A stretch of DNA of 64,000 nucleotides from Margaritispora aquatica (taxonomy: Eukaryota; Ascomycota; Leotiomycetes; Helotiales; Discinellaceae), in the NCBI GenBank assembly GCA_007644065.1, contig VJWN01000007.1, forward strand, positions 1,178,001-1,242,000, read 5' to 3'. The notes under the pieces are model-generated. The model made no database searches. It was not told the DNA's origin and saw only the letters and a program-made list of their open reading frames with translations. The translations under genes were made by a program, and so were the position numbers. Every line of letters starts with the position of its first letter. The first letter of the stretch is position 1. Shown piece after piece: positions 22,281 through 35,400 of this stretch.

Positions 22281-22891
22281 TCATTCTAGCTTGTCTAGGT
22301 GCTCTAACCGCGTTAACACAACCTGTTTACTCGTCTCTTCGATCTCTCCTGCAAGGAACACTTCGTCCAATATCGCGTAGACCTACCTCAAAACATTAGC
22401 CCAATATTCTTATCATCAATCTGCTCTCGCTTTTGGCCATCCGCTTCCCACACCTTCCTTCCACACCCCACAACCACGCACCTTGTAGAAATTAAATACC
22501 AAATCCAGCTCACAGACATTCCCGAAGAAGCTATCCAGCACCTCGACGAAGAAATGAATAGCCTCTAGGTACGCCAGCTCGTTATCATTGGCATCGACGC
22601 ACGCGCAGAAGAACAGCCCCGCGTATCGCCGGTACACGATCTTGTTGTTGCGAAACTCGACGAAATTCGACTGGTACTTCTGGTCGCGCGGCGCCACCAG
22701 TCGGTGCACCTCCCCCTTCAGCTTGATCTTCTCGGCGTCCGAGTAGGGCGCGTAGTATTTTGCCAGGCGCGTCTTGCCTCTATTGTGGGGAGGGAGAAGG
22801 GTTAGTGAGTGTACAATACGAGTGTATAGCTTGGGGGTGGGCGATTGGGAACATACTGTCGGTTTTGTATTAGGATGAAGGAGAGCACCAT
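22281..22891 (-). CDS. APS2: AP-2 adaptor complex sigma subunit
   Basis: Small chain of the AP-2 clathrin adaptor, which recruits cargo and clathrin at the plasma membrane. Three exons, 22891-22857, 22779-22482 and 22382-22281, give 144 residues, the expected size. The protein starts [12 protein letters not shown], continues [92 protein letters not shown] and ends with the family C-terminus RLEHLDKLE. The QSNFVEF and RRYAGLFFC segments distinguish sigma-2 from the sigma-1 and sigma-3 chains. Phases join at both introns. Confidence 0.97.
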
Positions 22892-23200
22892 TGTGAAGAT
22901 TGTGCGCGATTCTAGAGCTGAGGGGAATGCGCAGGTCAAGTAGATCCTAGCTGCTGGAAGTGAGGTCGTCCTCGCCGTCGTCGTCGTTGAGGTCGAGGAC
23001 ATGCCAGTGCAGATCTGCAGGAGCCGACATGTCCGAATGCGCCAAAAACCTGGGTGTGGATTTTCAATTTCATTTCAGAAGATTTTATCCAACTCAACAA
23101 GTTTTATTTCTTCAATTTTCGATTGTCAAGTAGTACTTGATTTCTCTATAATATCATATCTTAACTGTCTATTATGGTCTATCTATTTCTCCAATTCATC
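22892..23200. other. short intergenic region upstream of APS2
   Basis: 309 bases including the APS2 promoter and the 3' flank of the reductase gene; no motif that I can support. Confidence 0.35.
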
Positions 23201-24344
23201 TTATAACAGAGGCTCCAAAGATTTAGCGGTGTCAACAATACTCTCAGGAAAGCTCCTGAGCTTCATTCCCAGAGCTTTCTTCCCTTTACTCCCATCGATT
23301 ATTATCCTACCACCTGGATATCCAATCTCTCCTATCTCCCCGCTCTCTTTGTCATATCCCAAATACCCCTCACCGGGATGGCCTTTAGCAATTTTGTCAC
23401 CAATCGCAGTCCTATCATACGCTTTGTTCAGCACGTCAGCAATAGCTTGCGTCGGTCCAAAGCTTTGACACGCAATATATCGCTCTCCATCAGCTTCAGA
23501 AGGGTGCTCGTAAGCCCATGTATGTAGCAGCGCTACATCTCTTACATCGACGAATCCACCTGAGCCGAAGGTTGGGGGTATCATCTTCGTTTTGCCCGAG
23601 AAGATCTTGAATAATGGCTGTAGAGTCTCGTTCAATCCTTCTCCAGACCCGGGTAACAAGGCCGGCGGCCCTATTACTACTGAGGGGTTGATGGTCGAGA
23701 TTGCAAAAGCAGGCTTTTGCTCCGAGCGGAACTTCCACACAGCTCGATCAGCAGCCGTTTTGCTCGCCGCGTACAAGATTCCTGGATTAGACTGAACACC
23801 GGCTTCGAGGTCCTTGGTTGCTTGATCCCAGGCGCTGTGGGCGAAGTCCGCTTCGGTGAAGCGGTACTCAGGATCGTCTTCGTAGTTGGTCATGGCGGCT
23901 ACAGAAGAGGTGACCACTACGGAGGTGAGTTGAGAGCCGGCTTTGAGGGCTGAGAGGAGGAGCGTTTCGCTTCCTCCCACAGCGGGGATAACAACTTTGT
24001 CGTAGGTCATGTCCGCGCTGAAGCTTACAGGTGATGCGGTGTGAAAACTGCCGTGGACGCCTGGAAATGTTAGCCTTGGGTTTAGTTTGTGGAAAGACAG
24101 TTATACCTTGAACTGCTTCGTCAAATGCGCTAGTGACGGTCATGTCAGGTACCTCGTACATTTTTACACGATCGATGTATGGTGCGTATGGGCCACTGAG
24201 TAGCAGCTCTGTGGTAGCTGCTCGTCTAGCTGTTCCTCGGATGGAGTACCCCTTTGATAGGAGGTGCATCCCAAGCACGCTCGCTATGTACCCATTGATA
24301 CCAGTTATGAGAACGGTCTTGCCGTTGCTCACCGGGAGACTCAT
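23201..24344 (-). CDS. NAD(P)-dependent reductase, GRE2/dihydroflavonol-reductase-like
   Basis: Extended short-chain dehydrogenase. Exons 24344-24107 and 24060-23201 give 365 residues. The Rossmann loop is VLITGINGYIASVLGMHLLS (TGxxGxxA) at about residue 12, with a basic RGTARR after the second strand, which favours NADPH. It continues HGSFHTASPV, SVVVTSSVAAM, the catalytic YAASK (YxxxK) and INPSVVIGPP. Relatives include yeast Gre2 methylglyoxal/isovaleraldehyde reductase, carbonyl reductases and dihydroflavonol reductases, so the substrate is probably an aldehyde or ketone. In fungi these often accompany secondary metabolism, but no biosynthetic backbone gene is nearby. Confidence 0.92.
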
Positions 24345-25300
24345 TTTCGCTCTTACTGATGAGGGCCGGATAAGTGGGATGATGTTGGTTCAGCTCCGAT
24401 CTCGAAGTTGAGAACGCAAAGTGACAGACTGAAGGACTCGTTTGTGTATCAAGCTGCAAGGTAAGTTCCAGAGAGATAGAGATATAGATATATAGGAGTA
24501 TTGTATTTAAAAGCCGTATTGAACGACTATACTGCGAAGTAATATACTCCTTTGGTTCTTGAGTTTGAAGAAGATGAAACTAATCAGTCCCAGTCTTCAA
24601 TCTAGATTTTAGAAGTCGTAATGAAGTAAATTATTTGGTGTAAGTGAGTTCTACCACTGAAATAATATCAAGGGCGCTTATTTGTTGGAATACGTCGTTT
24701 TGAGGTTAGGTGGGAATATTAACAGTGGAGCAAGCTCTCAGCTGAGCTGCAGGAACGCAATCCAACCTGTGTGGGAGCACCATGATTTTTCTTATAAACC
24801 TTGCTTCAACAACCTGATCTCCAAAACTGATGCATTTGATACCCAGCTTCAGTCCATGCAGTTTGCTGGAGACCGCAAAAGGTCTTCGATATTTACTCAA
24901 AAGAATATGAGAAAGATGGCAACATTCACACCTCGTTCATGGGGATGAGCTGCATGAGATGTTATAAACCCGCAGGTTTTCTGGTTAAGCTAGGGATAGC
25001 CATGGCTTCCTGCAGCCCCAATTGTGCCATATCTAGCTATCTTATAGAGTACTTAAATGGTATTTGAATATATATACCTCACATGCGGGCTGGGTCGGTT
25101 GACAAGACAGCTTATCCAACCTAGGTTTCACCTCAGAGCACTATGTGTGAGGTTTATTTCAGCTGCGGATTATATGTATAGCCGTGGGATGAGACCAACA
25201 GATGGGGCTCTGGGCAACCGTACGACATATTCAGCTCTTCAATTGCAACTTCAAAAGCACACATCAAAATACTTTCATCGATCATTCAAAAGACTCCACG
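24345..25300. other. intergenic, 1.0 kb
   Basis: Divergent promoter region between the reductase (minus) and the ankyrin gene (plus). AT-rich, without a coding pattern; short AT repeats around 24480-24500. Confidence 0.45.
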
Positions 25301-26853
25301 ATGGATGGAACATGTCAGAAAACGGATCTTGGATCCCTTCCATTGGAATTATTCCAGCTTCTGATCGATAAAATGATAGCTGCTGTTGGATTACACAATA
25401 CAACCTCTCTTCGCCTCGTGAACAGTTGGTTGCCTTGAATTTGACTCATGACAGGCCTTTGCTAACTTACAAGCTAGAAACTTTTGACAACGAGGTCATC
25501 CAGTCCTTCTTTAGAGGGAAATACATGAAACCAAATACAGGTCGATTCGACAGTAGGATACCTCGTAACCTCTATGTCCGATTCATCCTTTGGCGGCTCC
25601 AGAGTCCACGAGGACAAAGAAGTATACTCAACGCTCATCTCGAAGAGTCCATCGGATTCTATGAGTCGCATCTCAGCCAGCAGAAGTCGAAAGAGGAAAT
25701 CTCAAGAGAAGTATTATTACAACATCTGATCCAAGCAGTAGCCGACCATGTGCCCATGAAGCTATTGCGATTGAGACCTCTGATGAGAGCTGTCAATATG
25801 CGTCGAGTCGCTCAAGGAGCTCTGGTCCTTGCTGCTTCAGTTGGGGATCTTGAGTCGGTGAAGTCTATCCTTGCGGAAGGCGCGTATGCAAACTATGGAA
25901 CGGTTCATTTTGCACGTCCCCTCGTTGCAGCATGCAGGTCAGGCAATCAAGACATGGTGGAACTCTTGCTTGATAGAGGAGCAAAAATAAGTGGTATCGC
26001 GAGATATAAACCAAATGATTATGCCATGACGCCTTTGCGAGCAGCTTGTGAAGGTGGCCATACACATATCGTACACCTTTTACTGCGGCATGTCAATGAA
26101 AGCTCAGATCGAGACTTCGATATTGATCTCGAAGGTGCTGTCGCTCTAAATGCCTGCATTCGTGCCAGACAGAATGATCTGTTCTTGGAACTGTACCATC
26201 AAACATGGAATGCGGATTTTGAAGCCGGAACAATAGCTGGGTATGTGGGTAACATCGAAGTTGTGAACATGCTCCTCGACGACATTGAACCCAATAAGAC
26301 CTTCGCATCCAAGCAAGGTCAAGCAGGCCGATTCCTGCATCTCGCTGCGCGAAACGGTCGCACGGAGCTTGTGAAGTCGCTTCTAGAGCGAAATATATAC
26401 AAGGCCGGACAGAGGACATCTCTGGGTCTTTACCTCGCTGTCGCATATCGGCGTCATGAGGCCGTGGACCTGCTTCTGCAGAATGGTGGCGTGATTGATG
26501 ACGAGAATTCTTTCATAGAGGTATACGAGGGATTCGAGAGGGAGTTTCGTGGTACGATGTTGGTCGTTGCTGCTGAGAACGATGATGTGGCGATGCTGAA
26601 GATTCTGGTGGATCATGGAGCGAACTTTGAGTACGAAGACCAAGGGCTTATGGCCATAAGAAAGGCAATGGAGATGGGTTGTAGGGACGCTTTCCAATTC
26701 TTGGTGGCCACCTATAAGAGGTTGAATAGTGGGAGACATCCGACAAGAAGAGGAAGGATTTTGACTATGGATGTTTTTGATGAGTTTCAAAGAAATTCGA
26801 GAGGTAGGCAGGTAGAGCCTGTCTATATTGCTAACGATCCGTCTAACTATTGA
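25301..26853 (+). CDS. ankyrin-repeat protein, probably frameshifted near its start
   Basis: The long frame (about 25420-26853) encodes ankyrin repeats, for example GALVLAASVGDLESVKSILA, RPLVAACRSGNQDMVELLLD, TPLRAACEGGHTHIVHLLL, RFLHLAARNGRTELVKSLLE and GTMLVVAAENDDVAMLKILV. An N-terminal piece in another frame starts at ATG 25301 and reads SLPLELFQLLIDKMIAAVG and TTSLRLVN, the F-box-like lead that precedes ankyrins in many fungal proteins. The two frames meet at about 25419-25428. No intron of acceptable length joins them: the only GT-AG option that keeps the conserved LRLVN is 26 bases. A missing copy of GAAC at 25420 would explain the break. The gene is therefore either a recent pseudogene or carries an assembly error. 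Ligand unknown. Confidence 0.75.
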
Positions 26854-27231
26854 GGCTCGCAAGTATGGAAATGCACTGGTGCTTAGGACTAAAGGTTACA
26901 CTGTACATAAAGTGCCGTCACCACTAAATCTGCAAATATGGTTCATACACACATAGTGCTCAACTTTGGGATTTTGACCATTCAATTCTAAGTACAGGTA
27001 CGCTATAATCAGCGACCAAATGTAATCCAGGTCAGTCATCAAATCAATAGCCAAAAGAAGGCATAACTTCACAGCAATAGCTCGATAGCAACGTTACCAG
27101 TCGCATGTGGATGGGTTTTCACGAGTTTTAAGTCCATATACGCATCGTCAAAGTGTTCGCTTGCGAGAGAGATATCAAATTGCACGCTAGTTCATCTAAA
27201 AGTCGACATGACTCACTATACAGATTTCATT
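26854..27231. other. intergenic, 0.4 kb
   Basis: Between the 3' ends of convergent genes; no feature recognised. Confidence 0.4.
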
Positions 27232-28801
27232 TTAGAAACTACCTGCCAATACTTCCCGAGTCTTCTCAAAGACATCATATCTACCATCAAGTCAGCACGC
27301 GTATCCTATTATCGAGAAATGCAATCGACTTACTCAAATTCTCTCACCAACCTCTCCCTCATCCCTTCGTCAACCGCACTTTCAGGAGGTCCTTCGCTTT
27401 CGTATCCCTTGAGCTTCTCGCCAAGAGTCTTCACATACTCTGTGGGCACGCTCGAGATGATCTGTTGCCGATTCGCCCTCTTCAACCTCGCTTGATCAAA
27501 CATTTCCATCCGTTCGCTTATTTGGTCTTTGCTGTGTAGATTGGAGAACAAGATGAGTAGTGCGCCACAGTCCTCGATTGCCTGACATCCTGCTTGTGCG
27601 TTGAAAGGCAACATAGGGTGTGCTGCGTCACCGATGAGGAGCGTCTTGCCGTAGACATAAGTAGATAAGGGTTGGCGGTTCCGTAGACGCCAGGTTTTGA
27701 TTGTAGATGCTTTGCTATTTGGTATTAGTGGCTGTCGTGGGGGTGTGGACTACCATAAGAATACCTCATGAGCCGCTTAAGAGCTGGGTGGAAGTCCGAG
27801 AACACTTCAAACAACGCATCTTTGTTCGCTGACTGGTCATAGTCTGCCATGGATTAGAAATATTTTCACCATAAAACGTCCTTCCAGCGAACCTTCTTGG
27901 TCGGATTGTCCTGGCTTCCCTGGAGAGAAAGTGGCCAAATTCTGGACCTCGCCACTACAGAGTAACGGATAAGTGAACTCTTGAGAACGGAATCAGAATC
28001 AACTTACTTGCGGCACGCATAGCATACCAGCCGAAGCGGTGGAATGATAAACATGTTCCTTCCGTCTGTTACCAGATCCCGACACTCCGGATCGTTCAAC
28101 ACTTCCTCGGTACTCAACAACCACCTATGAATGTCCCAGCCCATATCTTTGCTCTCTTCCTCTTTCTCTCTACACATCAAACCTAACGCGTTTCTCCTAA
28201 CGAAAGAATGAATTCCATCAGCACCGATCAGCAAATCACCCTTCCAGATCCTCCCGTCATCCAGCTCAACTTCTGCGCTCTGAACATCAACACGGACAAT
28301 CTTCGCACCAAGAATAAGCTTCACATCCTCATTTACTTCTCCCACAACCTTGCCTTTTGCATCCGTCCCAAGAGCAAGCTTCATAAGCCCCTCATGTAAA
28401 TCCACACGATGGAACGCCCGATGCGGAAACCCAATCTTCTCCTCCAGCCCGTCCATCACACCCTCAGGGTACATCTTCAGATCCTCGAGCGTGACTCCGG
28501 AGAGCGTGCGCACGAAATCGATCTTCACGCCACTAGCGGCGTCGAAATCGAAGTTGAGTGCGGAGAGGACTCGCGTACCATTTGGAGCGAGAGTAATAGC
28601 GGCGCCGACTTCACGGAGCAATTGCGAGGATTCGAAGATCTAGGTTTCTTAGTGGTCATGTGCTTCAAGAGAGGGAGAGAGGAGGGTAGGTAGTACAGTG
28701 ATTCTGTGGCCTGCTTTCTTGAGAGCTGTGGCTGCTGTTAGGCCGGCTATGCCTGCGCCTACGATGAGGATGTTGAGCTGAATAGGTGATAAGGAACCCA
28801 T
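27232..28801 (-). CDS. FAD-dependent monooxygenase, salicylate-hydroxylase-like
   Basis: Group A flavoprotein monooxygenase. Six exons (28801-28697, 28639-28008, 27954-27893, 27843-27765, 27714-27334, 27280-27232) give 435 residues, all in phase. FAD-binding motif NILIVGAGIAGLTAATALKK at residues 10-30, then LREVGAAITLAPNG, the DG motif LLIGADGIHSFVRR and the GD motif LLIGDAAHPMLPFNAQAGCQ followed by AIEDCGAL. These enzymes hydroxylate aromatic rings with NAD(P)H and O2. The nearest general type is salicylate 1-monooxygenase and relatives, but the ring substrate cannot be read from the sequence. A stop at 27331 appears if exon 5 is read on; the strong GTAAGT donor there and the final exon (YDVFEKTREVLAGSF) make a better end. 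The third intron (GTTCGC donor) is the weakest call. Confidence 0.9.
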
Positions 28802-29383
28802 TTTCGAGTCTTGTATCGTCTCAAAATGATGAAGCTGAATGTTGTCAAAGAGATTGAGGAAGAGAAACAGGCGAGAGCAGCTAGTTTTATACTGTCGTAA
28901 CGAGTTTCTCCTGTAAGGAGCTTGCCGAATGTTGAAAAATGTTGGGGTGTTGCATTGCATCAAGGCAAAGTGAATTGGTACACTGCACCATTAAACGCCT
29001 CGATCTTCGATGCTGGGGAAGCATAGGCGGGTGCATGTGCTCGAAATGGTTGTGAATAGGATGGTTGCATGACTTTGATAGGTCAATGGTCCTGGAACCG
29101 AGTTCTTGGCCATGGAACTGCAGATTGAGTGTCCGGGATTTCTGCACAGCATTACCATTTTTTCGCCTGTTCTTGGTACTACTAACCACCTACTCTTCCA
29201 TCGGACGAGACTTCATGAAGCTACTTCATGGGTTACAAAACGATCTGGTCCGGTCTTTTGGAATCGGGGAAGGGAGTGTCACATGACTGTCGCTTGAAGG
29301 ACACTTGAGTCTCGTGACTTGAGTTTCCATTGCTCGAGAAAGAATCTAGATATGAAGAGTGTATCTATCTCTAGCGTGACCAT
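28802..29383. other. intergenic, 0.6 kb
   Basis: Promoter side of the FAD monooxygenase and 3' flank of the AAA ATPase gene; no coding or RNA feature recognised. Confidence 0.4.
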
Positions 29384-31662
29384 CTAAACCGTAAACTTCT
29401 CCGCAGCCTCTACCTCCTCCTTCTGCAACGAGCTCAAACTCTCCTCAAACTGCTTCCACACCAACACAATCGTCTGCAAGAACTCCAATTTCAGCTTCTC
29501 GCCCTCGCTCTTCGCTAATGTCTTGGCCGTCGTGATCGAGTTCGAGATCTCTCGCCCATTCATTTCAGTATTCTGCACCCAGTCAAGAGTCTCTTCCATG
29601 TTGATGTCGATCTCGTCTGCTGGGACGCGAGCGAGATGCTTTTGCCAGAGGGTGCGACGGACAGCTTTGCTAGGCGAGGAGTATTGAAGGGCAAGGTGGA
29701 TACGTGACTTGATGGCTTGGTCGAACACGGAGACGCGGTTCGAGGTGAGGAAGATTATACCTTGGAAGTATTCAAGTTGGCGGAGGAAGACTGAGCGTGT
29801 TATCTCATTTGCATTGCGAATGGAGTGTTTGGTGTTACTTACCTGCTACCATGGCATTCTGTGCCAATTGATCAGCGGGACCACTCTTGCGAGCCTCGAG
29901 GAAGACGTCAGCCTCGTCAATGAGGACGATGGCTTGGAAAGTTGAAGCGTATGTCAAAAGACGTTTGAGCTCGTACTCGATTCTGTATTGGTAGCTGCCT
30001 AGTTCTCCTGTGGAGATATTGAGAAGTGCTCTGTGGGTGTGCTCGGCAGTCATTTCTAAGCGTGTCAGTTGCCGATATACTGTGTTAGCAAATGGGTTTA
30101 CTCACCAGCTGTCAAAGTCTTTCCAGTACCAGGAGCTCCATGCAGCAGCACCACTAAACCTTTGCCTTTCAATCCATGTTCATTTCGCGCCTTATCTGGG
30201 AATTGATGGCCTGTTACCAAGCCCTGCAGTAGTCTCTTCTGAGGTGCTGGGAGGATAAGCGAGTCGAGGGCGTTCAGTTTCCAATCAGGCTCCGAGAGAT
30301 GGTCGACGAAGTACTTGCACCATTCTTTCTTCTCAAATGAGAATCCGTAGACGTACGAAGGGCACAGTCTCGGGTCGAGCTCATCCTCTAGATCAGTCTG
30401 GAGGACGTCAAGGGTTGCTGATCGTGTCAATTAGACGAAACACTCCCGTAAAATGGCTGAGTACTCACAAGGCTTCTTCTCCTCTTTATCTTTATCTTTA
30501 TCATCCTCTCCATCGTCTTCAGAGCTCACTTCCTCTTTCTTGGCACGTGCTTCCTCGTTGAAAGTCTTTGGGTCAATCACGATTCGACCACTCATCGTTT
30601 CTGGCAGGAAAACACCATCTGTTTCATATTAGTCAAGTCTCCAAATATCCGTACCTAAATTTGTACCTACCATAATCAGCTTCTTCGTTATAAAAGTCCC
30701 AAGGTGGACGACGCAGATAAAGAAATAGTCCATCGTATTGCTTCACACACATCTCCTTAACTTGGAGATATCTCACTCCTCGCTCAGCCATCGCATCTTC
30801 TGTATCTTTTCTCTCCTTGTCGCTTAAGAATTTCAGAGGGAATGCAGAGAGTGAGGTAATGGAGGTGGGGAAAAGCCCAAAGAACTCCTTATGTGGCTGT
30901 TAGTTCATACTCTGAGAGCAGAATGACTTCACATACCTTTCTATCCCATAGTCTCAACTTGTCTCCAGCAATACCGACCTTGACACCATCGAATGAAACA
31001 AAAGACACGCTGACATCAAAGTATTTTCCTCCATTCCTGCTCTCGCCATAGCCATGTCTCTTCACTTGAAACAATCGCGTGTGTCCATTAAGGTACTGGC
31101 ACACCAAGTCTCCAGGTTTAAAGATCATCCACAAAAGCGGAAACGTTATCAGTCCATCAGCAATTTGAGTGTTGATCTCGGCACCCTTCGGTCCTGCTTC
31201 CTCGTCAAGGTGATCGAGCAAAAGAGCGACATGCATCTTGGTCGTCATATCTTCTTCCTCCTGTCTATACTTTCGGAGTTCATCTTTATGGTGCACAAGC
31301 ATCATGTAAGGATCCTCGATCGTGAATCTTGAACTGAAGTCCAGTGACTCGCCTGGGTAGTAGGTGATCACATCTTTAAGAGCCTTGAGGATGTGAGGTG
31401 AGTTGATCTCCAATGTTGTCCCAGTAAGCCTGTGGTTCTCATCGAAGGATTGCTTGGAGACCAAAGCATATTTAGCGTAGGGATCTTCAGTTGAAGTCTT
31501 AGAGTTCTTCTCGACAATCTCGATCTCTCCCTTCTTCGTTCTCAGCAAGAGGCCTTTGACCTCGCATCTCACGCCAAACTCATCCTCATTGATAGTCTTT
31601 ACTTCTTCCTTAGTCTCTTTCACCGCTGGTACAGCACCTTCACCTGTAGCGTCGGCACCCAT
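29384..31662 (-). CDS. AAA ATPase with N-terminal DUF7025-type region
   Basis: Read from ATG 31662 (MGADATGEG); an in-frame ATG at 31854 would add 64 poorly conserved residues. The N-terminal 450 residues match the large fungal AAA family of unknown role, with LLVHHKDE-like, HTRLFQVKRHGYGESRNGG and DVSVSFVSFDGVKVG segments. The AAA module follows: DPRLCPSYVYGFSFEKKEW, Walker A in LLHGAPGTGKTLTAE, Walker B in AIVLIDEADVFLE, sensor 1 in IIFLTSNRV and an Arg-rich SRIHLALQY. Several short introns interrupt it (near 30890-30940, 30610-30670, 30430-30470, 30060-30110 and 29790-29845). These proteins resemble Bcs1/26S-type AAA modules but have no known substrate. An acidic Lys/Asp/Glu linker (EDDGEDDKDKDKEE) separates the halves. 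Confidence 0.88.
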
Positions 31663-32431
31663 CTTGCTGATGCTTTCGAGTAAACTGGTGTGATGGTAAC
31701 AAAAGAAGCAGGATATATGATACAGGCAAGGTAAGGTACGACTCCAGCTAGGGCTGAGCTTCGCCTGCTTGTTTTGCAGGGCTCGAAGGTTGTGCAGGTT
31801 TGTGGTCGTTCTTACTCGCTGAAAATACGGGATGTGATTACTTTCAGGCTTCAAGCTGCATATGTACAGGGCTTTGAGTGGGACGACAGATCATCACTCA
31901 TACTCGGCATTCATAAGTCAGCTTTGAGATTTAGTGACTGGCTGAATATAGAAGCATTGCAATACCTATCAAGGTATAGATCTCTGGCGCTTCGATTGGA
32001 ATATATACAGGTGGTGGAGGATGAGATTACAGACCGAAACTTCTTGGTAAGAACTTGTGTAGTTCACTAGAAAACATCGAGACAAGCGAGTTTCGATGAC
32101 CATAGCCTATTACAGAGTCCAGAGAGCATAGCAGAGCCCGCTGCAGTCACCGCCCCATTGGAAATCAGTGGCGGTACAGGGGATTAATGCGGAGCAAACG
32201 GCGCTTTGGCCGAAACCAGCAAGCTCATTATCAAGCATCTTGCACCACATTTTTGTGACACGGAACAGAATATATTACGATTAATCGATACTGCGCCATT
32301 AAGCATGCAAGCTTAAAAACTAAAATCTGGGGAAAGACTGACGTTGTGAGCCCTCGAAATGTTGCAAGATAAGAATGCACATATTGGGTGAGCCTAATGT
32401 TTGTTAGTGAGGAGTAGCGTGCATAGCTAAC
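31663..32431. other. intergenic, 0.8 kb divergent promoter
   Basis: Divergent region between the AAA ATPase and the NLR gene. No RNA gene or repeat seen. Confidence 0.4.
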
Positions 32432-35400
32432 ATGATCCATTTAAGCGCCAATAATCCCTTTGCCGAAGCTATCTTGTCCTTTATCGAGGAGCTTCGAGAT
32501 AATGAAGATCGCAAAAGTGTCTTCTACAAGGAGGTTGTCCAGGTAGCTTGTCGTTTGTATATGGCCGACGATGATGATGTGGACCAGAGCCTTCTATCAG
32601 CTACAGGCCTATCTGATTATATCTCTAACCTTCAGGTCGAGCACAGAAAGAAGAGTGGAATTCGGAAGGCCTTTTCGTTCGCTCAACCCCTTGTGGAGGG
32701 GTTGATGCAGTACACATCGGCAGTTGATGTCATGATTCAAGCAGACCCAACTGTTTCAGCATTAATCTATGGAGGTGCAAAATTAGTTCTCCAGGCAAGA
32801 TATCGTCTTACAGGAAATAGAATCTATATCACTAACTTCCTCTTAGCTTGCAAACGAGTATACCAAGTACTTTGAGGCCATTACGTTGATGATGGAAGAG
32901 ATTGGTGTTCAGCTACGATGCTTCCACATCTATACTCGCGAGTTCGCAGCAGACAAATACTTGAACGGTATCTTATGCAACTCATACAGAGATATTCTAT
33001 TGTTTTGGAGAGATGCTTCTAAGATCCTGAACCAACGTGGTAAAAGGTTCTTTGCTGGTGGTATATTGGCACCCTTCAAAGAAAGATATGGGAAATTCAA
33101 GTCAAAGCTGGACAAAAATGCTCAAAGTGTAGAAAGAATGACTCAAGCGCTTCATATTCAAGCTCAAGGAACTTTCAACAGATCTCAATCTCTTCAAGTC
33201 CAAGATTTGGCGAGGGTTCTTGAGCGAAGCAATTCGCCTCGACCACCTGACTATTCTGATTCAGACGCAGGTTCGTGGCTGTTGTCTCGCGAATTAGAAT
33301 ACATCTAATTTATTCTTAGGCACGCAGCATGACGAGATAAAGAAATGGGTATGTGGGGGGAGATTTTCTCGCATTGATCCCAAGCCAGATCTAGAGAGAC
33401 ATATATCATCCAGACATCCTGGAACCGCGAAATGGATCTTCCAGGACCCTGTCTACACCAAATGGCTGACATCAGGGGAGACATCTTCGGTGTGGCTGAA
33501 TGCTTCCCCTGGGTCTGGCAAAAGTGTATTGGCTTCCTCTGTCATTGAAAATATTCAATCGTCGCCAAGGAAGTCACAAAAGAATGTCATATATTTCTTC
33601 TGTCGCTTTGATGATGCTGAAAAATCCCACGCAGCTTCGGCGCTGCGATCCTTGTCTATCCAGGCACTTAAGCTTGTGAAATACATTCCAGATGAGCTTT
33701 ACGAGCTATATAAGGAAGAGTGCACAGGCGATGACTGCTACATCTCGACAGTTTCAATAGCTGAGAAGGTCTTAGGATTTCTCCTGAAACGTATAGATTA
33801 TGTCTCTGTGGTCATCGATGGCTTAGATGAATGCCATGGGGAGGCTATACTTGATTCGCTCATCAAATTACGAGATCAGAAATCTCATGGCATCACTAAA
33901 TGGTTTTGCACGAGCCGAAATGATGCTATTGTGCGCAAGAAGCTTGAAAATTCGAAATGGGATATCCTGACTGTCGCAAACAGCGTAGTCAAGAGTGATA
34001 TCCGAATGTTCCTGGAGGACAATTCTGATCTGGTGTGTGGTACTTGCGACCAGCTCGACAGGATCACCGAGTTGTCCGAAGGCAACTTCCTAATGATGCG
34101 GTTGACAATTGACCCTTTTCGCAATGAGGAATTAACGTGCTCCGAAGAGTTTGAAGACGCTTTGGATACTTTCCAGCCTGAGCTTGGCAAATGTTGGTAC
34201 AGAAGTCTTCAGAGACTATTACAACGGAGCGAGCAGATCCAAGAGCTTGCACAGTAAGCACATGCCAACACTCTATTCACACATTTTACTCATTCGTATG
34301 TCTAGGATGATTTTCCTGGCTGTCATTCTTGCGGTACAGCCAATGACTTTTAACGAGCTCATTGAACTGCTCTCTGTCAAACTGGGAGAGGAACCTTCTT
34401 CACGAAGGCGGAGAACAAGATCAGTGATTCTATCAGCATGTTCACCCTTTGTTGAAGTTGACTACGACAAAGACTTTGTCAATCCAACACTGAGACTTGT
34501 GCACAAATCAATAGGAGATTTTCTCTTTCAGGATCCGATAGAGACAGATTTTGTGACCAAGGACTGCTATAAGTTCTTTGTTCAATATGAGCAGGGACAT
34601 GTAGAAATGGGAAGGCGGTGTCTCTCCTATCTCTCTTACAACCGGTATCGAGACTTTTCGGATGTCACACTATCAGAGAATGCAGAGCATGGACTACTCA
34701 AGTATGCGTCGATATATTGGTACAAGCACATTGAATATGGTGGTCGAAACAAGGTGACATTTGAGATAGTCAGAGATTTCATGAAATCACCAAACTTCTG
34801 GACATGTATCAGAGTGCAAGCAAAATATGCACCACATACCTTTGCAAAAATGGCCTACAAGCTCGGCACCGACAGCTACATAATGGCATCTGGAAAGCAG
34901 ATCTCAAATCGAGATGAAGTTTATTATGCAGATGCTCTACCATCATGGCTCAATGAGTACGACAACGAAGGCGACAATCTTATCTGGGGCTACCATATGT
35001 TTGTCAGGGAATGGGGTGATGTTTTGGTGAAACATCCTAGCCAAGTACAACCCTACTTCGCAAAAGTACTTGGAGATCGTGGCTTCTGGTGGATAGGTAA
35101 CGAGAAGAGTACTGAAACAAAAGTCACAATACAGGACTCTGGTGAGGAACTCAAAAGTACCTTTGGCATCAAGGATCTTGAATCTGGCTGCTCACCTGGC
35201 TGGCAATTTCACGATCGCTTATTAAAAAGTATCCAATCACCGAAAAGAGAGCCACTCTCGGAATATGTCACGAACACTATCGCGAAAGCCCATGGCGAGT
35301 GGGATCTTTTTAGTCAAACTACCGTGATAGGAATGAACACGGCTACCACAGCATATCGTTTTAGGTCCTCAGTGTGTGATTGCGAAGAAGAAGTCGACGA

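Noticed and set aside
23201..28801. Secondary-metabolite cluster formed by the reductase and the FAD monooxygenase
   Set aside because: There is no polyketide, peptide or terpene synthase nearby and an ankyrin gene separates them.
32795..32878. NLR open frame continuing to a stop at 32875
   Set aside because: The continuation has no family similarity, while GC-AG splicing gives the conserved sequence.
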